Assembly (NCBI GenBank): GCA_012729115.1
Contig: JAAYDR010000098.1
Location: 1 to 64,000, forward strand
DNA from: Clostridiales bacterium
GTDB lineage: Bacteria > Bacillota > Clostridia > Christensenellales > Aristaeellaceae
Direction: 5' to 3'
DNA: 64,000 nt
In this document: piece after piece, positions 35,957 through 44,363 of the stretch
How positions within the stretch are numbered: the stretch's first letter is position 1
Layout of the letters: every line of letters begins with the position of its first letter
Made by a program: the position numbers and the translations under genes
The notes under the pieces: generated by a model
Told to the model about the DNA's origin: nothing
The model's database searches: none
The model's input: only the letters and a program-made list of their open reading frames with translations

Positions 35957-37282
35957 ATGATCAAACGGCGAAGGCGCAGAGGCATTTCGCTGGGTACGGT
36001 TGTTATGCTGACGTTGACCGGCCTGGTGATCTTGGGTTGCTTCTGGCTATTCCCCAAACTCATCGGCAATGTTGATCTGCAGTTTGACGCCAGACAGCTG
36101 GCCGTCTCCATCGATCAATCCTTCCGCTCCACGAATGACTCCACTGTGCGCAGGGTAAACATCAACACGCCAGCGCTCGCCGCCGCTCAGATCACCCCCA
36201 GCCCCGTGCTGGTGACCGCACCGGAGAAGCTTTCCTTTTCTCTGACTGCTACAGGCTCCATCAACATCAACAAAGCCGTTCAAAAAGCCCTGACTGATCG
36301 CTCCGGATACCGTTTTTCCATCCTTTTTGAATCCCTGAAAAGCGAAATCAACGCAGATCTATCCATCGCCACCCTGGAGAATACCTCGATAGAGACGGAA
36401 AAGCTCACCGACAACAACATTCCCATCGCTGCGGTATCCGCCATTGCCGAAGGCGGAATCAACTGCCTTTCCCTGGGATATGACGGCATTTTTAACGGAG
36501 GCATCAGCGGACTTCAGGCTACCCAGGAAGCGGTGAACTCTGTGGGGATGACCAGCTATGGGGTCTATGCCAGCCCGCGGGAAAGGAGCAATCCACGTAT
36601 CCTGGAGGTTGGCGGCGTATCGGTGGCCCTTCTGGGTTATCAAAGCGACTTGAGCACTACGGGCAAAAAGAAACTATCCAAGGAGGAGCAGGCCTTTGCC
36701 CTGGCACCGCCCACTCTGCCCACCGTAGTTGCGGACGTGGCATCCGCCAGAGCCTTGGGAGCGCAAGTGATCATCGCCTCCCTGAGCTGGGGTAAGAAAG
36801 GCGCTTCCTCCCCCTCCCAGTCTCAACGGGAGTTGGCCCTAGCTTTTGCCCAGGCGGGGGTGGACATTATCTTGGGCACTCACAGCGGTACGGTGCAGAC
36901 CATAGAGCTATTTGACGTCTATCGCGGTGAAGGACAACAGTCCCAAGCCCTTTGCGCCTATTCGCTGGGGAATCTGTTCACCTACGACCGGGATAACCGA
37001 TCCTTGATCTCCGGCATTTTGCTGCATGCCAATGTGACCTATGACCTAACCAGCAGAACCGTTTCCTTTGACCGCCTGGCCTATTCTCCTACCTATGTAT
37101 GGCGCGGAAAAGAGGATGGCAAAACCCTGTACCGGGTACTCATCAGCGACATGCCGCCTCCCTCCTTTGTCCAGGAGGATCAACTGGATGTAATGAACCG
37201 CTGCCTGGCTCTGGTGCAGGAAACCATGGCGGGCACGCCTATCCGTTTGCGCAAGGCGGACGAAGTGGTTACGGGAAGATAG
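35957..37282 (+). CDS. CapA-fold protein lacking most metal ligands, membrane-anchored
   Basis: The 441-residue protein has a basic N-terminus, one membrane helix (LGTVVMLTLTGLVILGCFWLF) and an extracellular domain of the CapA/PgsA poly-gamma-glutamate synthesis family. The order of family blocks is recognisable (ATLENTS, LSLGYDG, SLSWGKK, LGTHSGTVQ, YSLGNLFT). The expected metal-binding residues are changed: GD becomes GS, the NNH block becomes GYDG, HWG becomes SWG and the GHHPH block becomes GTHSG. A working metallophosphoesterase is therefore unlikely. It may bind a cell-wall or capsule component instead. GGGAGG lies 7 bp before the ATG. A long perfect stem-loop terminator follows, so it appears monocistronic. 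Confidence 0.8.
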   Translation: MIKRRRRRGISLGTVVMLTLTGLVILGCFWLFPKLIGNVDLQFDARQLAVSIDQSFRSTNDSTVRRVNINTPALAAAQITPSPVLVTAPEKLSFSLTATGSININKAVQKALTDRSGYRFSILFESLKSEINADLSIATLENTSIETEKLTDNNIPIAAVSAIAEGGINCLSLGYDGIFNGGISGLQATQEAVNSVGMTSYGVYASPRERSNPRILEVGGVSVALLGYQSDLSTTGKKKLSKEEQAFALAPPTLPTVVADVASARALGAQVIIASLSWGKKGASSPSQSQRELALAFAQAGVDIILGTHSGTVQTIELFDVYRGEGQQSQALCAYSLGNLFTYDRDNRSLISGILLHANVTYDLTSRTVSFDRLAYSPTYVWRGKEDGKTLYRVLISDMPPPSFVQEDQLDVMNRCLALVQETMAGTPIRLRKADEVVTGR

Positions 37283-37304
37283 AACCGTTTATTCAGGTGA
37301 AGTG

Positions 37305-37354
37305 AAACCTCCGTATGGAATGTCCGGACGCGCCGGCGTTCCATACGGAGGTTT
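37305..37354. terminator. Strong bidirectional terminator between the CapA-fold gene and gpmI
   Basis: AAACCTCCGTATGGAA (37305-37320) pairs perfectly over 16 bp with TTCCATACGGAGGTTT (37339-37354). TTTT-type runs lie on both strands, serving the convergent genes ending at 37282 and 37393. Confidence 0.85.
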
Positions 37355-37392
37355 TATCATCATTTATCGCAATGAGCCATGATGGACAGCGC

Positions 37393-38940
37393 TTACTCCA
37401 TGAGCAGGCTCTTCCCGGTCATCTCCTTGGGTACTGGCAGTCCCATGCTGCCCAGCAGTGTCGGTGCGATATCTGCCAGCCGGCCTCCCTCCCGCAGCTT
37501 CCTTCCCACCATATCCGATCCTACGGCGATAAAGGGCACAGGGTTGGTGGTATGGGCTGTAAAGGGTTCCCCGGTTTCATAGTCCACCATCTGATCCGCA
37601 TTGCCATGATCCGCCGTCACAAAAGCTCGGCCTCCATTTTGCAGCACCGCAGCCACCACCCGGCCTACACACTCGTCCACGGCATTTACGGCAGCCATCG
37701 CGGCCTTCATGATGCCGGTATGACCTACCATGTCACAGTTGGCAAAATTGAGAATCATGACGTCATACTTGCGGGCATTGATCAGCTCAACGGCTTTCTC
37801 CGTCACCTCGTAGGCGGACATCTCCGGCTTTAAATCAAAAGTTGCTACCTTGGAGGAGGGAATCAGCTCCCGATCCTCCCCCGGATTGGGTTTCTCTACG
37901 CCGCCATTGAAGAAAAAGGTGACGTGGGCATACTTCTGTGTTTCGGCGATGCGCAGCTGGGTTTTATCCAGACTGGAGAGATACTCGCCCAAAGTGTTGT
38001 CCAGGGACTCCGGCGGGTTAACGATGGCAAGGCCGGTAAATGTTTCGTCATACTGGGTCATGCTTACGAAGTTCACGGAGAAGAATCCCCTGCCTCTGGG
38101 AAAGCCCGTGAAATCAGACTGGATAAAGGCCCGGGTGAGCTGGCGGGCACGGTCCGGGCGGAAGTTAAAGAAGATAACGGAATCCCCAGGCTCAATCATG
38201 GCCACAGGCTTGCCTTCACGCAATACCACAGTGGGCTTCACAAACTCATCGGTCTCTCCTTTGGCGTAACTCTGCTCCACGGCCTCACCGGCACTGTCGG
38301 CTACGCTCTGGCCTTGCCCCAATACCATGGCATCATACGCCTTCTGCACCCGATCCCACAGATTGTCTCTGTCCATGGCCCAGTAGCGGCCCATGACGGT
38401 GGCGATCTGTCCAATGTCGATTTCTGCCATCTTGGATTCCAGTTCACGGATATAGTCGATCCCGCTGGTAGGCGGTACGTCCCGTCCATCCAGGAAGCAG
38501 TGGACATACACGTTCTTCACCCCGCGCTGCTTGCACATGGCAAGCAAGGCATACAAATGGGTGTTGTGGCTATGGACTCCCCCGTCGCTGACCAGGCCCA
38601 TCAGATGGACCGCTCTGCCGGCAGCCTTGGCCTGGTCCATAGCCTCTATCAAGGGTTTCTTGCGAAAGAAATCCCCATCGGCGATATCCTTGGTGATGCG
38701 GGTCAGTTCCTGATAAACGATACGGCCTGCGCCCATGTTCAGGTGGCCTACCTCGCTGTTGCCCATCTGTCCTTCTGGAAGGCCAACATCCATCCCGCTG
38801 GCTCCCAGCTGTGTGTGGGGGTACTTTTGCATCAGCGCGTCGATATGAGGCGTGCCCTGCTTGAAAATGGCATTTCCCTCATGCACGGGATTGATGCCAA
38901 AGCCATCCATAATAATCAGCGCCGTCATGGTCTTTCCCAT
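37393..38940 (-). CDS. gpmI: 2,3-bisphosphoglycerate-independent phosphoglycerate mutase
   Basis: GpmI interconverts 3- and 2-phosphoglycerate in glycolysis and gluconeogenesis, using two manganese ions and a phosphoserine intermediate. The 515-residue length is typical. The alkaline-phosphatase-like N-terminus (TALIIMDGFGINP) and the catalytic Ser in GNSEVGHLNMGAGR are visible; FANCDMVGHTG and TADHGNADQM supply metal ligands. GAAGGAG precedes the start. It is the last gene of the cggR-pgk-tpiA-gpmI operon and starts 42 bp after tpiA. Confidence 0.97.
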   Translation of the reverse strand: MGKTMTALIIMDGFGINPVHEGNAIFKQGTPHIDALMQKYPHTQLGASGMDVGLPEGQMGNSEVGHLNMGAGRIVYQELTRITKDIADGDFFRKKPLIEAMDQAKAAGRAVHLMGLVSDGGVHSHNTHLYALLAMCKQRGVKNVYVHCFLDGRDVPPTSGIDYIRELESKMAEIDIGQIATVMGRYWAMDRDNLWDRVQKAYDAMVLGQGQSVADSAGEAVEQSYAKGETDEFVKPTVVLREGKPVAMIEPGDSVIFFNFRPDRARQLTRAFIQSDFTGFPRGRGFFSVNFVSMTQYDETFTGLAIVNPPESLDNTLGEYLSSLDKTQLRIAETQKYAHVTFFFNGGVEKPNPGEDRELIPSSKVATFDLKPEMSAYEVTEKAVELINARKYDVMILNFANCDMVGHTGIMKAAMAAVNAVDECVGRVVAAVLQNGGRAFVTADHGNADQMVDYETGEPFTAHTTNPVPFIAVGSDMVGRKLREGGRLADIAPTLLGSMGLPVPKEMTGKSLLME

Positions 38941-38982
38941 ATCTTCATTGCTCCTTCATGTGGTGTCCCACGGCCAGAGTCC

Positions 38983-39735
38983 TTATTTGTGATACATCAC
39001 CACGGCGGTGAAATCAGGCGCTTTCAGGGATGCGCCGCCAATTAGACCTCCGTCGATCTCCGGCTGCGCCATCAGTCCCTTTACATTGCCGGGGTTCATG
39101 CTGCCGCCGTACTGGATGCGCACTGCCTCCGCCACAGCCTGGCCATACTTGTGCCCAATGGCCTTGCGAATCACTCCGATGGTCTCATTGGCCTGCTCGT
39201 CAGTGGCCACCAAACCTGTGCCGATGGCCCATACGGGCTCATAAGCGATAACCAGGTTCTGGATCTGGGCGTCTGTAAGGCCGTTCAGCGCAATGAGGGT
39301 TTGGTATTCCACCAGAGCATCCGTATAGCCCCTCTCCCGCTCTTCCTTCATCTCGCCTACACAGAGAATGGGGATCAGCCCGGCCTCCACGGCGGCCTTC
39401 ACCCTCAGGTTGACCGTGCGGTCCGTTTCGCCAAAGTACTGGCGGCGCTCGCTATGGCCAATGATCACATACTCGACACCGCAGGCCTTGAGCATCTCCG
39501 GGCTCAACTCCCCAGTATACGCGCCGCTTTGGGCAAAATGCACGTTCTGGGCTCCCAGGTGAATATTGCTGCCTTGGGCCGCTTCCTTCACAGCGGCGAA
39601 ATCCGTGGCGGGTACACACACCACCACATCGCACAGAGCGTCCTTCACACCTGGAATCAATTCCTTTACCAACTCAGCCGCTTGGGCGGGGGTTTTGTTC
39701 ATTTTCCAGTTACCGGCGATAATGGGCTTACGCAT
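38983..39735 (-). CDS. tpiA: Triosephosphate isomerase
   Basis: TpiA interconverts dihydroxyacetone phosphate and glyceraldehyde 3-phosphate in the cytoplasm. The 250-residue TIM barrel shows the N-terminal GNWKMNKT (catalytic Lys), the catalytic His in IIGHSERR, the catalytic Glu in IAYEPVWAIGTG and the phosphate-binding YGGSM and GLIGGASL. AAGAGGTAC-type sequence lies before the ATG. It is separated from pgk by about 180 bp that contain a strong hairpin. Confidence 0.97.
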   Translation of the reverse strand: MRKPIIAGNWKMNKTPAQAAELVKELIPGVKDALCDVVVCVPATDFAAVKEAAQGSNIHLGAQNVHFAQSGAYTGELSPEMLKACGVEYVIIGHSERRQYFGETDRTVNLRVKAAVEAGLIPILCVGEMKEERERGYTDALVEYQTLIALNGLTDAQIQNLVIAYEPVWAIGTGLVATDEQANETIGVIRKAIGHKYGQAVAEAVRIQYGGSMNPGNVKGLMAQPEIDGGLIGGASLKAPDFTAVVMYHK

Positions 39736-39867
39736 GAATATGTACCTCTTTCCTCAAAGCCGGTTTTCTCCGGCCCGCTCTCTGATTGTAGCAGGATTCG
39801 ACTTTTGAAACAAGGTTTTTTGGGGCATGTCCAGAAAGCACCGTGGAGATTTTTCCGGGGCATGCAT

Positions 39868-39899
39868 CGCGCAGGCCGGTCCTGGGACGGCCTGCGCGG
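39868..39899 (-). promoter_or_regulatory. Stem-loop between pgk and tpiA
   Basis: An 11-bp perfect stem (CGCGCAGGCCG with CGGCCTGCGCG) encloses a short loop. No T-run follows on the minus strand, so it is probably an mRNA-processing or stabilising element rather than a terminator. Relative levels of Pgk and TpiA may be set here (inference). Confidence 0.65.
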
Positions 39900-39916
39900 C
39901 ATAAGGGATTCTGGTA

Positions 39917-41104
39917 TTATTTGTCGTCCAGGGCGGCCACGCCCGGCAAGACCCTGCCCTCCAGAAACTCCAGGCTGGCACCGCCACCTGTAGATACGTG
40001 GGTTACCTTGTCAGCAAAGCCCATCTGCTCCACCGCAGCCGCGCTGTCGCCGCCGCCGATGATGGTGACACCCTTGCACTCGGCCATGGCTTTGGCGATC
40101 TCCCGCGTACCTTCGGCAAAGTTTTCAAACTCGAACACGCCCATGGGGCCATTCCAGATCACGGTGCCGGCGCCGCTGATTTCATTGGCAAAGATCACCC
40201 GTGTCTTGGGACCAATGTCCATTCCCTCAAACCCGTCGGGGATCTCCCTGGAGTGCACGGTAATGCGCATGGCGTCGTTGCTGAAGCTGTCTCCGGCCTC
40301 GTTGTCCACAGGCAAGAGGAACTTAACCTTCTTTTCCTTGGCCTTTTGCATCAGTTCCTCGGCCAGCTTCACTTTGTCGGCTTCCAGCAGGCTCTTGCCA
40401 ATTTCGCCGCCCAGTGCCTTTTGGAAGGTGTAGCTCATGCCGCCACCCACGATGAGCGTGTCAACCTTTTCCAGCAGGTTGGTGATGACGCCGATCTTAT
40501 CGCTGACCTTCGCTCCGCCCAGGATCGCTACAAAGGGCCGGGCCGGGTCCTCCAGAGCCTTGCCCATGATAGAAAGCTCCTTGCCGATCAGGTAACCCGC
40601 CACTGCCGGGGTCAGGTAATGGGCAACCCCTTCCGTGGAGGCATGGGCACGGTGGGCTGTGCCGAAGGCATCGTTCACATACACCTCGGCCAAGGAGGCC
40701 AGTTTCTTGGAAAACTCGGGATCATTGGCTTCTTCTTCCTTGTGGAAGCGTACATTCTCCAGCAGGATTGCATCGCCATCCTTCAGCTCGGCGGCTAGCG
40801 CCTGAGCAGAAGGGCCGATAACGTCCTCCGCCAGTTTGACTTCCTTGCCCAAGAGCTGGCTCAGGCGGTCGGCAACCGGCTTTAGGGAGTATTTCATGTC
40901 AAACCCGCCCTTGGGGCGTCCCAAGTGAGAGCACAGAATGACGCGCGCACCGTGATCCATCAGGTATTTGATGGTGGGAAGCGCTCCCCGGATGCGGTTC
41001 TCATCGGTGATATGCTTGTTCTCGTCCAGCGGTACGTTGAAATCGCAGCGGACCAGCACTTTCTTACCGGATACCTGAATGTCCTCAATGGTCTTCTTCG
41101 CCAT
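39917..41104 (-). CDS. pgk: Phosphoglycerate kinase
   Basis: Pgk transfers phosphate from 1,3-bisphosphoglycerate to ADP. The 395-residue length is standard. Family marks include [21 protein letters not shown], the nucleotide-binding [10 protein letters not shown] and [12 protein letters not shown], and the C-terminal [16 protein letters not shown] chose ATG 41104, preceded by AAGGAG; the frame extends upstream to 41209 without similarity to the family. It follows cggR by about 64 bp. Confidence 0.97.
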   Translation of the reverse strand: MAKKTIEDIQVSGKKVLVRCDFNVPLDENKHITDENRIRGALPTIKYLMDHGARVILCSHLGRPKGGFDMKYSLKPVADRLSQLLGKEVKLAEDVIGPSAQALAAELKDGDAILLENVRFHKEEEANDPEFSKKLASLAEVYVNDAFGTAHRAHASTEGVAHYLTPAVAGYLIGKELSIMGKALEDPARPFVAILGGAKVSDKIGVITNLLEKVDTLIVGGGMSYTFQKALGGEIGKSLLEADKVKLAEELMQKAKEKKVKFLLPVDNEAGDSFSNDAMRITVHSREIPDGFEGMDIGPKTRVIFANEISGAGTVIWNGPMGVFEFENFAEGTREIAKAMAECKGVTIIGGGDSAAAVEQMGFADKVTHVSTGGGASLEFLEGRVLPGVAALDDK

Positions 41105-41168
41105 AATGCACACTCCTTCATTGATGGTGGAAACTGAGTATTGCCAAGCCCATTGGGCATGCAACCAT

Positions 41169-42194
41169 TTAAAGGTCCCTTCCCAGGATGGTCCGTGCCG
41201 CGCCTTCATCTGTCACCAGCATGGCATGAGGGCGGCTACGCATTACCGCCATGATGGCCTCAGCCTTGCGAGACCCTGCAGCCACGGCCAGCATTGCGCA
41301 ATGGGGTTTCAGCGCCCCCAGATTGTGAGCCAGGCTGGAGGCGGAGTAAACCATATGACCCTGCAAGTCGAAGTAGCAGCCGTAAGCTTCCGCCACCGCA
41401 CCCTTGCGTTTCACCTCCGCCTGCACTGCCTGGGGAAGCATCCGCTTTTGGGCCATGTCATCGGCGCGGCCGATGCCATGGAGCACCACATCGGCCCTTT
41501 GCAGCAGGTCCAGGGTTTCTGTAACCTCCCGCAATTTTTTAAGCTCCGTAAGCGCTTGCTCGTCCAGGTGGTCCGGCAGATGCATGAATCGGTGATGTCC
41601 GCCGAGTCTTTTGGCGATCTCACTGGCCACCGTGTTGGCCTGGGTTTCCAGCGACCTGCCCATTCCCCCCCGCGCGGGTACCACCATCACATTCATAGGT
41701 GTGCTCTGGTTCAGGGCAAGGGCGACCTCGTGGATGGTGCTTCCCCCTGTCACCGCAAGGGTGGAGCCGCTTTGCAGAAAGGAACGCAGGCGGCTTGCCG
41801 CAATACGCGCCACCTCGTGCAGCACATGAGAATCCTGATCATAGTCGCCGGGCGCCACATACACTTTGGATACGCCAAGCTTCCCGCTGAGCGCTGTCTC
41901 CAAGCCTGTAAGGCCCCTTAGTTCCCGGCTGAAACGTCTGGCAGCAGGCAGGATTTTTTCGGCATCAGGGGTGACGCACATGCCGGCCGCGTCCAGTGAT
42001 ACTAAGCCATGCTCCTTAAGCAGCGCCGCCACGGTGCGCACTTCCCGCTCCGGGAGGTTGAGCCTTGTGGCCAGCAAGCGCCGTCCCACAGGTTGCAATG
42101 CATCGATCCTCTCCAGCACCAAAGCCCGCCGTTCAATCTGTTGGGCCAGGTCCGGTGCCAGTTTTTGCATCAGCGTAAAATAGTCGTCCTGCAT
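41169..42194 (-). CDS. cggR: Central glycolytic genes regulator CggR (SorC/DeoR family)
   Basis: The 341-residue protein has an N-terminal winged helix (about 25-85, [20 protein letters not shown]) and a C-terminal sugar-binding domain with [22 protein letters not shown] and [11 protein letters not shown]. In Bacillus, CggR represses the gapA-pgk-tpi-pgm-eno operon and is released by fructose 1,6-bisphosphate. Here it heads the operon with pgk, tpiA and gpmI, but gapA is missing. Start at ATG 42194 with AAGGGGTG upstream; the longer frame from 42248 runs through the operator. A CggR-like operator lies directly upstream, so autoregulation is likely. Confidence 0.92.
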   Translation of the reverse strand: MQDDYFTLMQKLAPDLAQQIERRALVLERIDALQPVGRRLLATRLNLPEREVRTVAALLKEHGLVSLDAAGMCVTPDAEKILPAARRFSRELRGLTGLETALSGKLGVSKVYVAPGDYDQDSHVLHEVARIAASRLRSFLQSGSTLAVTGGSTIHEVALALNQSTPMNVMVVPARGGMGRSLETQANTVASEIAKRLGGHHRFMHLPDHLDEQALTELKKLREVTETLDLLQRADVVLHGIGRADDMAQKRMLPQAVQAEVKRKGAVAEAYGCYFDLQGHMVYSASSLAHNLGALKPHCAMLAVAAGSRKAEAIMAVMRSRPHAMLVTDEGAARTILGRDL

Positions 42195-42209
42195 TGCAAC
42201 ACCCCTTAT

Positions 42210-42245
42210 GGGACAAATCAGTCCCGCATGACCAATTTTATCCCA
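42210..42245 (-). promoter_or_regulatory. CggR-like operator
   Basis: Read on the minus strand, GGGAT-AAAAT-TGGTC is followed by CGGGAC-TGATT-TGTCCC. This resembles the Bacillus CggR operator of two direct CGGGAC/TGTC units, though with 5-bp rather than 6-bp internal spacing. The second unit also contains the inverted pair GGGAC/GTCCC. It sits just downstream of the -10 box, where a repressor would block transcription. Confidence 0.7.
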
Positions 42246-42249
42246 CAAA

Positions 42250-42278
42250 ATTATACATCATTCCTCTATCGACTGCAA
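42250..42278 (-). promoter_or_regulatory. Promoter of the cggR-pgk-tpiA-gpmI operon
   Basis: On the minus strand TTGCAG (42273-42278) and the perfect TATAAT (42250-42255) are separated by 17 bp. The CggR-like operator begins within 5 bp downstream of the -10. Confidence 0.75.
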
Positions 42279-42314
42279 GCCGCTTTTTGATATTTTCTTA
42301 ACAAATTCAGGATG

Positions 42315-42339
42315 AAAACAGGGGCTCCATGAGCCCCTG
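42315..42339 (-). terminator. Terminator of the L,D-transpeptidase gene
   Basis: CAGGGGCTC (42319-42327) and GAGCCCCTG (42331-42339) form a perfect 9-bp stem. On the minus strand it is followed by TTTT. It lies just past the stop at 42361. Confidence 0.75.
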
Positions 42340-42360
42340 CAAGCGGATTGCCAAACTTCG

Positions 42361-43890
42361 TCACTTCTTGGGTGGCACCTGGGGCACCATGCCCGGAGAT
42401 TCGGTCATATGGATCCGGTTGATCTCGTCGATGATCCCTTTGCGGCGGGGAGGCGTGCAATAGCTGCAAGGGGTCATCTCCCGGAACGTACTTTCCTCCA
42501 ACTGCCCATAGGTGAAGGCGGTCAGCGGCAGATACTGATCCTTGACAGCCCGGCAATTCTCCTGGGAGTGGTAGTTACTTCCGCCATTGGGATTGTAGTA
42601 AAGCGGCGTATCATCATCGGGATAGTCCATCTGGCGGCCCTCGAAATCCTCCCAGATGACCATTTTGGTACCCACCTTGATGTTGTCCCAAATCCAGGTC
42701 ATGTTGATTCCGTCGTTATTCTTCAGGCGCTGTGTCCGGATGCACCCATGGCTGGCCCGGGTACCCAGCTTGTACTCCGTGTTCTTATAGTTCTTGGTAC
42801 CGTCCGCATTCTTCACATGAGGCACCTCATGAAGCAGGTCGCCGGAGTTGAAGCGCAGCGCCATGGAGCAGAACATGTTGTCGGAGCGGAACTCTCCCAC
42901 CCGGGATACAATCAGGAATTCCCCGGAACGGGTTTCGTTGTAGGGCTGCCGTTCGTTGTACAAACCGGTTGAGATGAGCAGTCTGGATAAGAGATGCCCG
43001 TCCTTGAAGATGTAAAGCTCCTGGGTCAGCTTGTCGACGATCATACCATACTGCTGGTTGACCTCTTTCTTCTTCAGCTTCTTGGTGGGCAAATAGCCGG
43101 AGACGAAGGCGTTCCAGGCCTTCACCTTGGAATCATGGAAGGAGCTGGAATAGGCTTCCACCAAGCTCCATCCGTTGTCCAGGTTTTCCAGCACATGAAC
43201 GCTCTGGGAAGCACAGGTTACCACACCGATGCCCTCAGATTCCCCGTCGGGCTCGGCCCGCAAAATTATCTGCTCCTTCTGGCCTCCTTCCACGATGGTC
43301 GCCGGAGCGGTGAGCATGGCCCAAACAGCCGCCTCATCCTTAAGGTCCATGGGCGTACACCAATAGCAGCTCTCAGGAGAATGGTCGGGAATATGGCTAC
43401 TCAAATAGGCTGGGGTGATCGCCTTGCCACCGGAGATAACCTGGTTGGAATCAGGCTGCTCTGTCAACTCACCGGAACTGCCAAATCCACCCAAAGACAG
43501 CTCAGTATCAATTCCCGCTTGCCCCTTTGCGGCATCACGACGGTCGATGATGGTGATTTCCATATCCACGCTTTGGTTGCCCTGGCTCAAATGAAGGGAA
43601 TAGTTTCCCTTGGGCAATGGCTGTCCGTTGCTCATCCCATCCCAGGTGATCTCGTTGCCACCCTCTAGGGCGGGATAACCGTCCAATAGCTGTGCCTGTT
43701 GCTGACCGGCGGCATCCAGCGCCACCAGGTTGACCGGACCGGCTGTGGGAGCGACGAAGAAAACATACAGCGTCTCCCCTGCTGCAAAGTGGCTCGGGCT
43801 CAACGTCATGGCAATCGCTTCCTCCGAGGAGGCGGGCATGGCGGGCAACATCAGCCATACAAGCAATAATGCAATCCCTTTTCGGATCAT
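42361..43890 (-). CDS. Secreted L,D-transpeptidase (YkuD family)
   Basis: The 509-residue protein has a signal peptide (IALLLVWLMLPAMPASSEE), a FlgD-like Ig domain (about 30-120), a central region with a WCTP motif and an SH3-like stretch. A YkuD catalytic domain follows (about 285-420) with the HGC signature SHGCIRTQR carrying the nucleophilic Cys. A C-terminal region again has Cys residues (NCRAV, CSYCTPP). L,D-transpeptidases make 3-3 peptidoglycan cross-links or attach proteins to the wall. The extra Cys pairs (CYWC near 185, CSYC near the end) may bind metal or form disulfides. It has its own promoter with a palindrome (43977-44005) and terminator. Confidence 0.9.
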   Translation of the reverse strand: MIRKGIALLLVWLMLPAMPASSEEAIAMTLSPSHFAAGETLYVFFVAPTAGPVNLVALDAAGQQQAQLLDGYPALEGGNEITWDGMSNGQPLPKGNYSLHLSQGNQSVDMEITIIDRRDAAKGQAGIDTELSLGGFGSSGELTEQPDSNQVISGGKAITPAYLSSHIPDHSPESCYWCTPMDLKDEAAVWAMLTAPATIVEGGQKEQIILRAEPDGESEGIGVVTCASQSVHVLENLDNGWSLVEAYSSSFHDSKVKAWNAFVSGYLPTKKLKKKEVNQQYGMIVDKLTQELYIFKDGHLLSRLLISTGLYNERQPYNETRSGEFLIVSRVGEFRSDNMFCSMALRFNSGDLLHEVPHVKNADGTKNYKNTEYKLGTRASHGCIRTQRLKNNDGINMTWIWDNIKVGTKMVIWEDFEGRQMDYPDDDTPLYYNPNGGSNYHSQENCRAVKDQYLPLTAFTYGQLEESTFREMTPCSYCTPPRRKGIIDEINRIHMTESPGMVPQVPPKK

Positions 43891-43976
43891 TCCGTACTCT
43901 CCTTTGCGATCCTATCCCATATATAGGGTGATCCAATACATATACTACAATGAAACAGTTTCGATACGCAACCGCA

Positions 43977-44005
43977 AATATCCTTGATAAGCGCTTATCT
44001 GTCAA
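43977..44005 (-). promoter_or_regulatory. Promoter of the L,D-transpeptidase gene with a palindrome in its spacer
   Basis: On the minus strand TTGACA (44000-44005) and GATATT (43977-43982) are spaced by 17 bp. The spacer contains the perfect 14-bp palindrome GATAAGCGCTTATC (43986-43999), a likely operator. The region is shared with the divergent bofA gene starting at 44084. Confidence 0.6.
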
Positions 44006-44083
44006 TGGTTTTACATAAATTACACTTGCGCTTCTACATGGACCCGTAAATACATACAATGGTCTACCCAAAGGAGTGAGAAT

Positions 44084-44347
44084 ATGGTTGAGAAGCTTTC
44101 CTTCATCGCTTGTCTAGCGATTCCCAGCGCCTGTATCTTTTGGCTGGGCATGCGGTTAACCCCCAGGAAGGGCTTCCTGCGGGTATGCGAAAAGCTGTTT
44201 CTGGGAATCGCTTTGCTCCAACTGCTCAACTGGGCCCTTTCACCATTTCAGCTCAGCCTTCCTCAGAGCGTCCTGGCCTCTGCGGCCGCAGGGTATCTGG
44301 GGGTTCCGGGAGCTGTTCTGGCCTTTGTGATTCAGCGCATACCCTAG
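44084..44347 (+). CDS. bofA: BofA-family pro-sigma-K processing inhibitor
   Basis: The 87-residue protein has membrane segments (about 5-22, 35-55 and 60-85) and the family's C-terminal GYLGVPGAVLAFVIQRI. In Bacillus, BofA in the outer forespore membrane inhibits the SpoIVFB protease that activates sigma-K; some Clostridia keep BofA even where SpoIVFB is absent. AAAGGAG precedes the ATG. It is divergent from the L,D-transpeptidase gene and converges on thiI, 16 bp from its end. Confidence 0.8.
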   Translation: MVEKLSFIACLAIPSACIFWLGMRLTPRKGFLRVCEKLFLGIALLQLLNWALSPFQLSLPQSVLASAAAGYLGVPGAVLAFVIQRIP

Positions 44348-44363
44348 CAGCATCCGCCATGCA

